Positions 36,473-45,466 of a stretch of 64,000 nucleotides of DNA are shown piece by piece. The notes beneath the pieces were generated by a model. That model was not told where the DNA came from. It did not search any database and saw only the letters and a list, made by a program, of their open reading frames with translations. A program made the position numbers and the translations under genes. Source of the stretch: Ancylobacter polymorphus (GTDB lineage: Bacteria; Pseudomonadota; Alphaproteobacteria; Rhizobiales; Xanthobacteraceae); the NCBI RefSeq assembly GCF_022836935.1, contig NZ_CP083239.1, positions 4,230,001 through 4,294,000 of the forward strand. The letters are read 5' to 3'. Positions within the stretch are counted from its first letter, which is position 1; every line of letters begins with the position of its first letter.

Positions 36473-37260
36473 GGCGTCACCTCGCCGGCGCGGATGCGCG
36501 TGAGCGCCCCACGCAGCGTCAGCGCCACCCCGGCCAGCATCAGTGCCGCGAACAGCCATTTCAGCGGTTCGGCGAAGCTAGCCAGCGGGGCGAGGCGGTC
36601 CGCCTGCTCCGCCACCACGGCGCCGAGCACGCCGGCACCGCTGATGAGCCCGCCGGCGCCATCGGCGGTGCGCGCGAGCCGCGTATCGGTGGGGCGGGCG
36701 CGGGCGGCGCCGCCGGTCTCGCGCGCCGGCTTCGGTGTCGCCGCGCCGGCCAGCGCCTTGGCCGCCGCCCGCACCTCGGCAACGCGGCGGGTCCAGCCAG
36801 CGCCGAAGGTCGGGAAGGTGCGCAGGCCGCGCAGCATGGCGAGCCGCCGGTCGCACAGCGCGTCGATCAGCGGGGCGGGTGGCCGGCCGTCCAGCGCCGC
36901 CAGCGTCGCCTCGCCCACCTGACCGTCCGCCGTGACACCGAGCGTGCGCTGCAGCCATTTTGCCGCCTGCGCCGGCCCGGAATTCACCGCCGCGTCGAAC
37001 AGCGCATAGTCGAGCCCGGCCGGCAGGTCGTCGGCGCGCACCGCGTCCCAGTACTGGCGCCGGTAGATCGCCGCCACCTCGTCCGGCGCGATGCGCCGCA
37101 CAGGGCGCACGGGCTGCTGATGGCGACGACGCCAGCCATCATAGACGCGCTGGGTGATGCCCTGCATGGTCGCCCCGCCGGGATCGGCGGGGTGGTCGGC
37201 GTAGCCATCCTCATGAACGAGCACGCGTTTCAGCGCCCCGTCGAAGCCCGACGCGGTCAT
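36469..37260 (-). CDS. GH108 muramidase endolysin with C-terminal membrane anchor
   Basis: A 263-residue lysis protein. The N-terminal GH108 domain has VLVHEDGYADHPADPGGATMQGIT with the catalytic glutamate in HEDGY, then YRRQYWDAVRADDLPAGLDYALFDAAVNSG. A peptidoglycan-binding PG_binding_3 domain follows (RTLGVTADGQVGEATLAAL). The C-terminus has a hydrophobic stretch (LKWLFAALMLAGVALTL), so enzyme and membrane/holin-like functions may be fused. ATG 37,260 was chosen by homology. It heads the lysis operon and lies 42 bp from a CtrA-type box. Confidence 0.85.
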   Translation of the reverse strand: MTASGFDGALKRVLVHEDGYADHPADPGGATMQGITQRVYDGWRRRHQQPVRPVRRIAPDEVAAIYRRQYWDAVRADDLPAGLDYALFDAAVNSGPAQAAKWLQRTLGVTADGQVGEATLAALDGRPPAPLIDALCDRRLAMLRGLRTFPTFGAGWTRRVAEVRAAAKALAGAATPKPARETGGAARARPTDTRLARTADGAGGLISGAGVLGAVVAEQADRLAPLASFAEPLKWLFAALMLAGVALTLRGALTRIRAGEVTP

Positions 37261-37301
37261 GCATGACTCCACTGCAAAATTTTAGGGGTGATTTCTGGGG
37301 A

Positions 37302-37316
37302 TTAACGTTATGTTAA
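37302..37316. promoter_or_regulatory. CtrA-type binding site TTAA-N7-TTAA upstream of lysis genes
   Basis: TTAACGTTATGTTAA is an exact match to the TTAA-N7-TTAA consensus of the alphaproteobacterial regulator CtrA. It lies in the 148 bp divergent gap between the endolysin operon (start 37,260, minus) and the 157-residue gene (start 37,409, plus). CtrA governs GTA maturation and release in Rhodobacter (established knowledge). GANTC sites lie nearby at 37,265 and 37,354. Confidence 0.65.
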
Positions 37317-37408
37317 CGATCTCACTACCGGAGCACGGTTGCAAAAATACCCGGATTCCAAGACCCTTTTTGAGAATGGCTGGCTACCGGCAAGGGGCAC
37401 CGCACGGC

Positions 37409-37882
37409 ATGGCAACAGAAGATCGACTCGTTGAAGACCTGCGGGGCATTTTCGATGAAGCCCGCCGGAGCTCCGGTCAGGTGCAGGCGGAAGCGTTGCT
37501 GGCGGTCGCGCCGGTGGTGCTGAAGGCCAGCGATTCCGAGCGCGGCGTCGCCTATATGCGCGACCGGCTGACCCCCGAGAGCTACCGCGCCATCTGCCGC
37601 GCCATTGGCGACGAGCTCGACCGACTCAATGCCGAGATCGACCGGCTGAAGCGATTCGAGAAGATCGCCGGCGTGGTCGAGAGCGCCAAGCGCCGAATCA
37701 CCGCGCGGCCGACCATCGTCACCAAGCCGACCGCGACCGCCGCGGTGAAGGCCGCCGCCGGCGCTTCGGCCCTGGGCGAGGCCGGCCCCGTCCCCGCGGG
37801 CGTGCCCTTCGGCCCACCGGCCCCCGCCCCGGCGGCCACGCCGAAAGCGCTGGGCCATCGCTTCACGCCGGCGGCCGAATAG
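37409..37882 (+). CDS. Hypothetical coiled-coil protein opposite the lysis operon
   Basis: A 157-residue soluble protein from ATG 37,409 (MATEDRLVEDLRGIFDEARR). The middle is helical and charged (YRAICRAIGDELDRLNAEIDRLKRFEKIA), likely a coiled coil. The C-terminal third is Ala/Pro-rich and low in complexity. No family was recognised. It is divergent from the endolysin gene and shares the gap containing the CtrA-type box; its 3' end faces the GTA tail operon with 3 bp between stops. An in-frame ATG at 37,310 would add 33 residues without visible homology. Confidence 0.6.
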   Translation: MATEDRLVEDLRGIFDEARRSSGQVQAEALLAVAPVVLKASDSERGVAYMRDRLTPESYRAICRAIGDELDRLNAEIDRLKRFEKIAGVVESAKRRITARPTIVTKPTATAAVKAAAGASALGEAGPVPAGVPFGPPAPAPAATPKALGHRFTPAAE

Positions 37883-37885
37883 CGT

Positions 37886-38161
37886 TCAGAGTTCCGCGGC
37901 AGGCCAGCCCTCGCCGGGCAGCGTCTCGACCTTTGCCGCGTGCTCCTCCGCCGTGAGCAAGCGCTCATACTCCGCCTGCGGCACGTCGATCTGCGCGTCC
38001 TGCGGCGTCGGTGGAATCCGCAGCGCTGCCCGCCCGTCGGTCGGGTGAAGCTGCCATGCCCACAAATACGTGGTCGCTCCCGTGGGATAGGCCAGCGCCT
38101 GCCACGCCGCCGCGCTGCGCGCCTGCGCGTCGGCGGCGCTGGGAAAGACCAGATAGCTCAT
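37886..38161 (-). CDS. Small phage-tail-associated protein
   Basis: A 91-residue protein starting MSYLVFPSAADAQARSAAAW, with a tryptophan-rich middle (TTYLWAWQLHPTDGRAAL). Similar small proteins are found at the distal end of phage and GTA tail modules. Its ATG overlaps the stop of the upstream arabinofuranosidase-like gene by 4 bp, so it is the last gene of the GTA tail operon. Function unknown. Confidence 0.6.
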   Translation of the reverse strand: MSYLVFPSAADAQARSAAAWQALAYPTGATTYLWAWQLHPTDGRAALRIPPTPQDAQIDVPQAEYERLLTAEEHAAKVETLPGEGWPAAEL

Positions 38162-39042
38162 GGCATCACCTGTGCGAGCGCGGTGTCGAGCGACGCGATG
38201 TCGAGCGCCGCGCGGGCGCAGACGAAGCCGCCCGCCACCCCCGTCAGGAAGCTCGACAGGGTGGAATTGGTGCCGAAACGGAGCAGGGTCGTCGCGTCGA
38301 TATCCGGCGTGTTCTGCGCCGGCGTCATTGCCGTGGTTGCGGTCACACCATTGGCGGAAACATCGACGGCCCCGGCGAGGAACCGGGCCCGCCCGATATG
38401 TCTCACCCAGGCTCCTGCGGCGATGGTGACCGTGGCGGTTGTATTGACCGGATTGCTCGCGCTCCCACGCGCCTGCATGCTTAGCGCCGTCGCGTTCGGG
38501 TAGTACAGCACCGTATGCACGACCGGCGACACCGGCAGCGCGGGCTGGGTGACGACCTGCACCGCGTTCGATGACGATCGCGCGAGGGAGGCCAGCGTCA
38601 CCGCCTCCGCATTGCGCAGAAAACCGAGCGAATTCTGCACGTCGAGATATTGGGCGCCGGAGAACACCATCATCGGTCGTCCGGTGGGCCCGAGGTCCGG
38701 CGCGCCGGCATTCACCAGCCGTGGCTGCGCGGCACCTGTGGCCTGCGCCGCGTGGCGACCATTGCCAGTCTGGTCGTACCACCGCGTGGCATAGGCGCTG
38801 CTGGTGCCGGTAAAACCCAGCAGCGCCGCCATATCGAGCCCACCGGCGGGGGTGAGGCCGATATCCGCCTCGCCACCGTCGCTGCTGCGCCGCACCCGCA
38901 GGCAGGGGCCGGCATAGGTCCGCAGCAGCCGGGACAGCCCGAAAGCCGCGTAGAGCGATCCGGCGAACGGGTCCAGCGGCGCGCCTGCCGCGCGGCCGAG
39001 CACGCGCCGCCGCAGATCGAGGCCAAGTCCAAGGCTCCCCAT
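38158..39042 (-). CDS. Putative GTA tail adhesin with arabinofuranosidase-B-like domain
   Basis: A 294-residue protein. The segment YAGPCLRVRRSSDGGEADIG, followed by STTWYDQSGNG-like ATRWYDQTGNGRHAAQAT, is typical of the concanavalin-like catalytic domain of alpha-L-arabinofuranosidase B, which phages also use as receptor-binding domain. It lies at the distal end of the GTA tail operon next to the spike base protein, where receptor-binding proteins are expected. Whether it cleaves or only binds glycans is unknown. Confidence 0.6.
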   Translation of the reverse strand: MGSLGLGLDLRRRVLGRAAGAPLDPFAGSLYAAFGLSRLLRTYAGPCLRVRRSSDGGEADIGLTPAGGLDMAALLGFTGTSSAYATRWYDQTGNGRHAAQATGAAQPRLVNAGAPDLGPTGRPMMVFSGAQYLDVQNSLGFLRNAEAVTLASLARSSSNAVQVVTQPALPVSPVVHTVLYYPNATALSMQARGSASNPVNTTATVTIAAGAWVRHIGRARFLAGAVDVSANGVTATTAMTPAQNTPDIDATTLLRFGTNSTLSSFLTGVAGGFVCARAALDIASLDTALAQVMP

Positions 39043-39043
39043 C

Positions 39044-39349
39044 TCAATCCACCCGGTGAATGACGAGGCCGGCCGTGGTGCCGGAGGCCAGCACGCGGCG
39101 CACCAGAAACTCCAGCACGCTCACCTGGCCCGGCGACAGCGGCAGGGTCAGCGGCGCATCATCCGCCGCATCGACCGGCAGGATGCGGATGTCCGCGCTC
39201 GCCAGCGTCGCCGGCACGAACACACGCAGCCGCCCATAGCGCGACAGGTCGGTGGCGTCATTGGGCGTCACCAGCGCGCCGGCACGGCCGAGCGCGGCGG
39301 GGGAGAGGGCGCGGCGGTGCCAGGGGTCCCTGGCGGAATCATAGGGCAT
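39044..39349 (-). CDS. GTA/phage spike base protein (RcGTA rcc01079-like)
   Basis: A 101-residue protein starting MPYDSARDPWHRRALSPAAL. The stretch VTPNDATDLSRYGRLRVFVP is characteristic of the spike base proteins of alphaproteobacterial GTAs. In Rhodobacter the corresponding genes lie away from the main cluster (rcc01079/rcc01080); here they directly follow the tail-tip gene. It sits 16 bp behind the DUF2793 gene. Confidence 0.75.
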   Translation of the reverse strand: MPYDSARDPWHRRALSPAALGRAGALVTPNDATDLSRYGRLRVFVPATLASADIRILPVDAADDAPLTLPLSPGQVSVLEFLVRRVLASGTTAGLVIHRVD

Positions 39350-39365
39350 GGGTCGCTCCCGGAGA

Positions 39366-40055
39366 TCAGAGGGTGAAGGCGAGATAGGAGAGGACGAGGC
39401 GCACCCGCCCGCCGGTAAAGCTGCCGCCCAGCGCGGTGATGCGCAGCGGCGTGTCGGCATAGAAGGCCTGCGGGCCGATTACGCCGATATTGCCGGCACC
39501 GGCGGCGATGCCGAGCAGCCCGCCGAATTTCGCGGTTTCGCCGGCGACGCCGACCTCATAGGCGGTCGCTCCCGTCACCGCCGCCACGGTGCGGCTGGCC
39601 ACGGCAAGGACGATCGTCCGGCTGTGAATGAGGAGGGTGGAGGCAACGAAAGCGCCAGCGAGCGTCACCTCCTCTTCCGCCATGCGCAGGGTGGCGGTGG
39701 CGCCGGAAACGGTGAAGGCCAGCGCCTCGCGCCAGGCGGTGCCGTCGAACAGCAGGCTGCGCGCCTCGCCCACCACATAGGCGCGCCAGCCCGCACGCGG
39801 GGCGAGGAAGCGCCAGCCGGAATCGTAGAGCGCGATCTCGCCCTCATGGCCGGCGAAAGCGCCGCTGGCACCGGGCGCCACCAGATGCCGGTCGCCCGGC
39901 AGCGGGCTGGCGGGCGGGGCGGTGCGGGTGCGGTCGAGCACGGCGAGCTGCGTCGCCGCGTCGAGCAGCATCAGCGCCTCGTTATGGGTCACATGCTTCT
40001 GCGCCTGCGCCGCCGCCAGCAGCGGCAGCGCGAGGAGCGGCGTCGTCTCGCTCAT
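39366..40055 (-). CDS. DUF2793 protein, GTA head-spike/fibre-like (rcc01080-like)
   Basis: A 229-residue protein. The N-terminal TTPLLALPLLAAAQAQKHVTHNEALMLLDA is the DUF2793 signature found in GTA and phage fibre proteins; DSGWRFLAPRAGWRAYVV follows. The C-terminal half is beta-rich and variable, as expected of a host-contacting protein. It follows the tail-tip gene by 26 bp and precedes the spike base gene. Confidence 0.8.
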   Translation of the reverse strand: MSETTPLLALPLLAAAQAQKHVTHNEALMLLDAATQLAVLDRTRTAPPASPLPGDRHLVAPGASGAFAGHEGEIALYDSGWRFLAPRAGWRAYVVGEARSLLFDGTAWREALAFTVSGATATLRMAEEEVTLAGAFVASTLLIHSRTIVLAVASRTVAAVTGATAYEVGVAGETAKFGGLLGIAAGAGNIGVIGPQAFYADTPLRITALGGSFTGGRVRLVLSYLAFTL

Positions 40056-40081
40056 GAAGGGCTCCTGTCGGGAGAACGAAA

Positions 40082-43000
40082 TCAGCTGCGCAGCCGCGCG
40101 GTCAGCGCCGCGCCCGCGCCGACCTCGGCCGAGAGCTGGGCGATGCGGACATCGAGAAAGGGCTGGGCGGCGCCGAAATCGGCGATCTCGTCGGCGCTGG
40201 CATAGAGGACGGCCGGCACGGAAACGGTGAAGCGGCGCTTCACGGCGTCGCCGCTCAGAATCTCCACCGCATAGGCCTCGCTGGTCTCGCCGAGCGGCAC
40301 CTCGACCAGATCCCAAGAATCGCCGCCCGCCCGCGTGCGTCGCGTCCAGCTCAGTGTCACCCCGGCGGGGCCGCGCCGGGCGCGGGCATGCACCGGCGCG
40401 AAGGGGCGCAGCGCCTGCGGCCCGAGCGTGGCGGCGATCTCGGTCACGGCGTCGTCGCCATGGTCGCGGTCAGCGCCGCCGATGCGGTAGGTGACGGCGC
40501 GGCCGATCATGTCGAGCCCGCTCGCTACCGGCACCAAATTGGCGTCGATCTTCATCAACCGCGTTCCCGCCGGCCAGTCCTGCGCCGCCCGCGCCTCGGT
40601 GCCGAGCTGGCCGCGCAGCAGGCCGGAGAGCCGCCAGCGGGTGGCGCCGATCAGTTCGGCCTCGGTGAACTGGATCACCTCGACGGCGCCCGAGGGGTCG
40701 ATCAGCGCCAGCGCATTGGCCCCGCCGAGCACCGCCTCCGCGCTGGCCCCGGCGAGCAGCCCGCCATCGAGTTCGACCTCAAGGCTCGCCCGCTGCCAGC
40801 GCCAGAGCGGGCCGGCGGGCAGCGCTTCCAGCGTCTCCCCCGTCACCGCCGCCGCCGAAAGTGTCGCCACCGGCTCGAAGCTGCCGCCGTCCACCGCCCG
40901 CCAGACGGTGAGGCTGCCCGGCCACGGCGTGACGAAGGCACCGAGCCAGGCCAGCACCGGCGCGCCCTCGCTGCCCGCCAGCGGCACGCTGAGGAGATGC
41001 ACCAGCGCCGGCCCCTCGCCGCCCGGCAGTTCGACCTCGCCCGCCCGCCCCTCGCGCAGCGCGAGGGCGAACACGGCCGGGTCGATGCTGCGCGCCTCGA
41101 CACGGCGGGTGCCGCGCTCCTCGATGGAGACGATCTCCATCAGCCGCGCCCGTCCGTCGCGCTCCAGCCGCACCAAATCGCCCGGCTCCAGCGCGAGGTG
41201 AGAGGGCGGCAGCGTCAGGCTCAAAGTGTCGCGCCCGGCCCACGCATCCTGCAGCCATTGGTCGGCGAGGCCGGCGGCAAGACCGGGATCCGCCACCATG
41301 GCGGTGTCCATGCCGGTTTCCGCCCGCGCCGCGCCCGCCAGCCGGCGCGAGGCGGCGGTGGCGCGGCGGTAGTCCGTCGTGCCGTCGATGAAACCGAGCG
41401 TGGCCGAGAGCGGCAATTCGCCTTCCGCCGCCCGCACCAGCGACGGGGCGGCGATACCCTCGCCGGTGGCGATGTCATCATCGGTCAGCACCACGCGCAC
41501 CCGCCCGCCGCGCGGGGCGAGGGTGAGCGCGCCGCCGCGCTCGACAAGGTCGAAGGCGAAGGCCCGGGCCAGCGGTTCCAGCGCCGCCCGCGCCGTCATC
41601 GGCCGGTCGACGACATAGCCGTCGATGATGCCGCGCAGCTCGCCGGTCGCAAGGTCCGGCACGCCGAAATCCGCCGCCAGCGCCTGCGTCAGCTCGGCCA
41701 GCGGCGCGGCGCCGAGCCGGCCGGTGAGCCAGTGCCCGGTCTGCCAGTTGGCCCCGTCCGCCCACACATGGGTGGCGTTAGGAAACACCGGGAAGGGCCG
41801 CGCGTCCCAGGTCCAGAGATGGATCGCCGCCGGGTCGATCATCCGCCCGCCCGGCAGCGCCGGGGCCGGCGGGTTCAGCGCGGTGGAGCCGGAAAAGCCG
41901 GCGAGGCTCACCTCCAGATGCCGGCGCTGGATCAGGTCATCACGCGCGCCGGAGGAAAAGGGCGGCAGCCCGCCCTCGGTCGATTTCGGGTCGGGAAAGG
42001 CGCTCGGCCGGTTGGCGCCCTTGTCCACCGCCGGGCAGCCGATTTCCATCAGCCGCACGGGCTTCGAACCCGGCACCCAGGCCGTCGCGCTCGCCTGCCG
42101 CACGCCGCCGACGCGCTCGTGATGCGCGTGGCTCCACCAGCCGGCGAGGTCCTTCTGGCGAAACACCCACGGCTCGCCATAGGCGCCATCGGTGATCGGC
42201 GCCCGCATCTGCGCCGCACGGGCGGCCTCATCCGGGTAATACCAGTCGAAGGCTTCGCCGCCCGTGAGGTTGCCGGCGAGATAGGCGCGGTCATGCCCAC
42301 TCTCATACGCGTCCGCGTCGAGATGCGCGTCGCCCTCGCGCCAGTCGGCGAGCGGCGGGTACCAGTCGATGCCGATGAAATCGAGTGCCGACGAGGCCCA
42401 GAGCGGGTCGAGCGGAAAACGCACCTCCGCCCCGCCGTCGCGCACATGCGCGCCATATTCCGTCCAGTCGGCGGCATAGCCGATCTGCGTGCCGGGCCCC
42501 AGCATCGCCCGCACCTCGCCCGCCAGCGCGGCGAAGGCGCCAGCGGCGGGGTAGACGCCCGGCGCGGCGCGCACGCGGGTCAGCGCCGCCATTTCCGAAC
42601 CGATGAGGATCGCCTCCACCCCGCCGGCGATCTGCGCCAGCTTGGCGTAGTGCAGCACCATGCGGCGCAGCGTCCACTCGGCCGGGCCGGCATAGGTGAC
42701 CTGGCCGGAGGCGGCGCCGAACTGCGCGGCGGTGGCGGTGCCGAACAGCGCCGCCACCTGCGCCCCCGCCGCCGCCGTGCCGTCGGGCGAGCCGGCGACA
42801 CCGGGGGCGGGATGGCAGGTGATGCGCCCGCGCCAGGGATGCGCCTTCTGCATCGCCCCCGGCGCATAGGGGTCCGGCAGCGTGTTGCCGGCGGGAATGT
42901 CCATCATCACGAACGGGTTCAGCGTGACCTTGAGCCCGCGCGCCTTTAGCGCCTGAAGCGCGGCGATCACGCTGGAATCGGAAGGCGTGCCGCCATAGGC

Positions 43001-43981
43001 GGGCTTGCCGTCAAACTGGCTCACCAGCGCCGCCGTGCTGCGGGTCTGCCCCGCCACCTGCCAGCTTACGGGAAAGACGCCGATCTGCGTCGGCTTGCTG
43101 CGCCGCTCCACCGCCGGGCGGATCTGGCACGAACCGGCGCGCAGATCGGTGCCGAACCAGGTGACGACCAGCGCCACCCGTTCGAGATTCGGGCAGGCGG
43201 CAAGCAGCTGGTCGAGGCTCGCGGCAAAATCGCTGGCATGGGTGCTCACATGCCGGTTTTCCAGCTGGTAGACGCCCGGCCGGTCCACCCGCAGCACCTC
43301 GCGCGGCTCATAGCCGAACTCGGTGGCGCCGGGGATCAGCGTCACCGCCCGCACTGCCTTCTCCAGCGCCCCCACCGCCCGCTCGACCTCGACGGAAATC
43401 TGCGGCAGCCGGTTGCCGAAGCGGGCGAGCGGCAGGCGCTCGAAGACCAGATAGGCGAGGCCGCGATAGGCCGGCGCCCCCGGCACGCGCGCCTCGATCA
43501 GCGGATCGGGCAGCTGGTCCTCGCCGCCGCGATGCAGCCGCACATTCAGCGCGCGGGTGTCGAGCAGCCTTCCATCGGCCCAGATGCGGCCGATCCGCGT
43601 CACCGGGCCTTCGCACAGGCCGACGGCGAAGCTGCCGAAATAGCTGTAGGTCGTGGTGCTGGCGCCGCCGGCCATTCCCCCCTTGCCGCCGGAAGCCTGC
43701 GTCTGGGTGGACACCACCTCCTGCACCGGCGCCGCCCAGATCACCTGGCCGGAAAGCCGCGCCCGCCCATAGAGCCGGGGCAGCGCCGCGCCCTCGGTGG
43801 AGGTCATGGTGCCGAACTCGGCGAGGCGCGGCCCTTCCGTGCGCTGGCCGGGGTTCAGCACCAGGCTGTCGATGGCCGAGCCGCCGAGCGCGCCCAGCGC
43901 CCGCCCGGCCAGCGCGCCCACCGGCCCGAACAGCGCCCCGCCAATCGTCCCACCCAGCGCGCCGAGAATGAGTGTGGCCAT
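40082..43981 (-). CDS. GTA tail-tip/host-specificity protein (gp15-like, TIM-barrel)
   Basis: A 1,299-residue baseplate protein, the largest of the GTA. It begins with a glycine-zipper stretch (GALGGTIGGALFGPVGALAG). A GTA TIM-barrel/glycosidase-like domain occupies roughly residues 380-650 (ALDFIGIDWYPPLADW, WWSHAHHERVGG), followed by the phage tail beta domains (WQTGHWLTGRLGAAPL). The family matches RcGTA gp15 (rcc01698) in length and layout. It is followed by fibre/spike genes on the same strand. No frameshift is visible. Confidence 0.92.
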   Translation of the reverse strand: MATLILGALGGTIGGALFGPVGALAGRALGALGGSAIDSLVLNPGQRTEGPRLAEFGTMTSTEGAALPRLYGRARLSGQVIWAAPVQEVVSTQTQASGGKGGMAGGASTTTYSYFGSFAVGLCEGPVTRIGRIWADGRLLDTRALNVRLHRGGEDQLPDPLIEARVPGAPAYRGLAYLVFERLPLARFGNRLPQISVEVERAVGALEKAVRAVTLIPGATEFGYEPREVLRVDRPGVYQLENRHVSTHASDFAASLDQLLAACPNLERVALVVTWFGTDLRAGSCQIRPAVERRSKPTQIGVFPVSWQVAGQTRSTAALVSQFDGKPAYGGTPSDSSVIAALQALKARGLKVTLNPFVMMDIPAGNTLPDPYAPGAMQKAHPWRGRITCHPAPGVAGSPDGTAAAGAQVAALFGTATAAQFGAASGQVTYAGPAEWTLRRMVLHYAKLAQIAGGVEAILIGSEMAALTRVRAAPGVYPAAGAFAALAGEVRAMLGPGTQIGYAADWTEYGAHVRDGGAEVRFPLDPLWASSALDFIGIDWYPPLADWREGDAHLDADAYESGHDRAYLAGNLTGGEAFDWYYPDEAARAAQMRAPITDGAYGEPWVFRQKDLAGWWSHAHHERVGGVRQASATAWVPGSKPVRLMEIGCPAVDKGANRPSAFPDPKSTEGGLPPFSSGARDDLIQRRHLEVSLAGFSGSTALNPPAPALPGGRMIDPAAIHLWTWDARPFPVFPNATHVWADGANWQTGHWLTGRLGAAPLAELTQALAADFGVPDLATGELRGIIDGYVVDRPMTARAALEPLARAFAFDLVERGGALTLAPRGGRVRVVLTDDDIATGEGIAAPSLVRAAEGELPLSATLGFIDGTTDYRRATAASRRLAGAARAETGMDTAMVADPGLAAGLADQWLQDAWAGRDTLSLTLPPSHLALEPGDLVRLERDGRARLMEIVSIEERGTRRVEARSIDPAVFALALREGRAGEVELPGGEGPALVHLLSVPLAGSEGAPVLAWLGAFVTPWPGSLTVWRAVDGGSFEPVATLSAAAVTGETLEALPAGPLWRWQRASLEVELDGGLLAGASAEAVLGGANALALIDPSGAVEVIQFTEAELIGATRWRLSGLLRGQLGTEARAAQDWPAGTRLMKIDANLVPVASGLDMIGRAVTYRIGGADRDHGDDAVTEIAATLGPQALRPFAPVHARARRGPAGVTLSWTRRTRAGGDSWDLVEVPLGETSEAYAVEILSGDAVKRRFTVSVPAVLYASADEIADFGAAQPFLDVRIAQLSAEVGAGAALTARLRS

Positions 43982-44162
43982 GTTTTTCGCTCGTCATCTG
44001 CCATGGGGAAGGCCTGCTCCCCGGACCAGCCGCGCGCCGCGCGGCGCCGATCCGGGGCCCAGGGGAGACTTTTCGGCCGAAGCGCTTTGTGCTGGGTCCC
44101 GGCGCGGCGCTCCGCCTGCGGCGTCACTGGGCCGGGACACGAAGCGCTTAATCGCTCGCCCC

Positions 44163-44603
44163 TCACGCGCCGGGAAAGGCGAAGGCGAAGGCGAGGCGGC
44201 GGCGCCACCAGGGGGCGAGGAACACTTCCGCCACCGCCGCGCCGTCATGGGCGTGCACCATGCGGTCGGGCGTCACCAGCAGCGCCGCGTGCTTGGCGGG
44301 AAAGCCCTCGCGCCAGCGGAACAGCAGCACATCGCCGGGGGCGATGGCCTCCACTTCCACGGCGCGCATGTGGCGCCCCGCCGCCTGCGCCATCTGTTCG
44401 GCCTTGGTCGCCTCGGCCCAGTCCGGCGCATAGGCCGGCAGGTCCTGCGGCTCCGGCCCCACAACCGCCCGCCACACCCCACGGATGAGGCCGAGGCAGT
44501 CCGCGCCCTCGCCTTTCAGCGAGGCGCGGTGGAGATAAGGCGTGCCGATCCATTCCCGCGCCTCGGCGATCGCCTGCGCGCGCAGATCCCGCTCGCCCAT
44601 CAC
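44163..44603 (-). CDS. NlpC/P60 phage cell-wall peptidase (GTA gp14-like)
   Basis: A 146-residue peptidoglycan peptidase. The catalytic Cys is in GEGADCLGLIRGVWR and the His in PAKHAALLVTP. RcGTA gp14 is a tail-associated peptidase thought to open the cell wall during DNA delivery. The start overlaps gp13 by 4 bp. A 180 bp gap with repeat-like GC-rich sequence separates it from the tail-tip gene. Confidence 0.92.
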   Translation of the reverse strand: MMGERDLRAQAIAEAREWIGTPYLHRASLKGEGADCLGLIRGVWRAVVGPEPQDLPAYAPDWAEATKAEQMAQAAGRHMRAVEVEAIAPGDVLLFRWREGFPAKHAALLVTPDRMVHAHDGAAVAEVFLAPWWRRRLAFAFAFPGA

Positions 44604-45466
44604 GGCCTCCCCGGCGTCGCCACCCGCAGCACCGCGTCATTGCCCGGCATGTGCGGAAAGCCGCGAAAATTCAGCGTGTTGGTAAAGCGGTCGCGGCAGG
44701 TGGCGAAGCTCTTGTCGCAGCCGGCGGTGACGGTGAACGCATCCCCGGGCGCCAGCGCGGCCGGCGGCCGCTGCCACAGTTCCAGCCGCACCGTGCCGGC
44801 GCTCACGCTGTGCGCCTTCACCTCGGTAGCGAAGCCTTCATTGACGCCGCTGGTGACGACGAGCCGCCCCTGCGTGAACCAGCCCGCCGCATAGGCGCCG
44901 AGCCCTTCCGCCACGATCAGCCCCGGCGCCTCCGCCGCGCCCACCGTGCCATGGCCGGTGAAGGCCGGCGCGGCCAGCGCGATCCCGCAGCGGCCATCGC
45001 CGAGATCGGCATCGCAGCCGGCGGTGAACAGCCGCCCGCGCACCACATTCAGCGCGGATGAGAGGCCGCGCAGTTCGGCGGTGAAGCTACCCTCGCTGCG
45101 CCGCACCTCGCCGAGCGTCGCCCGCCGCAGCAGCACGAAGTTCGCCGGCGCCGACCAGTCGGCGAGGATCAGCTCGATCCCCGCCCCGTCATAGCGCCCG
45201 GCATCGAGATCGCCGTCGTCGATCAGCTCCGAGGTCAGCGCCGCCGCCATCTCGCCGCCGCCGACCGCGAAACCCTGCGCCGCCGCGTCCTCGCTGCCGG
45301 AAACGCCGGCGGCGGCGCGGAACAGCGTGCCGTCCACGGCAAGGTCCTCGTCATGTTCGGTGAGCGCGATCACCACACCGTCGCGGCGGGTGATCCGCCA
45401 GCAGCGCGCCAGGGTCGTCACCCCGCCCGCGAGCGACGCGGCGAGGCCTTCGGGCAGTTCCCTCAC
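44600..45466 (-). CDS. GTA baseplate hub protein DUF2163 (gp13-like)
   Basis: A 288-residue DUF2163 protein. LARCWRITRRDGVVIALTEHDEDL is the family N-terminus, and cysteines in FTAGCDADLGDGRCGI and VTAGCDKSFATCRDRF fit the iron-sulfur-binding hub of GTAs described in Rhodobacter. The C-terminal NTLNFRGFPHMPGND is highly conserved. It overlaps both neighbours by 4 bp. Confidence 0.92.
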   Translation of the reverse strand: MRELPEGLAASLAGGVTTLARCWRITRRDGVVIALTEHDEDLAVDGTLFRAAAGVSGSEDAAAQGFAVGGGEMAAALTSELIDDGDLDAGRYDGAGIELILADWSAPANFVLLRRATLGEVRRSEGSFTAELRGLSSALNVVRGRLFTAGCDADLGDGRCGIALAAPAFTGHGTVGAAEAPGLIVAEGLGAYAAGWFTQGRLVVTSGVNEGFATEVKAHSVSAGTVRLELWQRPPAALAPGDAFTVTAGCDKSFATCRDRFTNTLNFRGFPHMPGNDAVLRVATPGRP

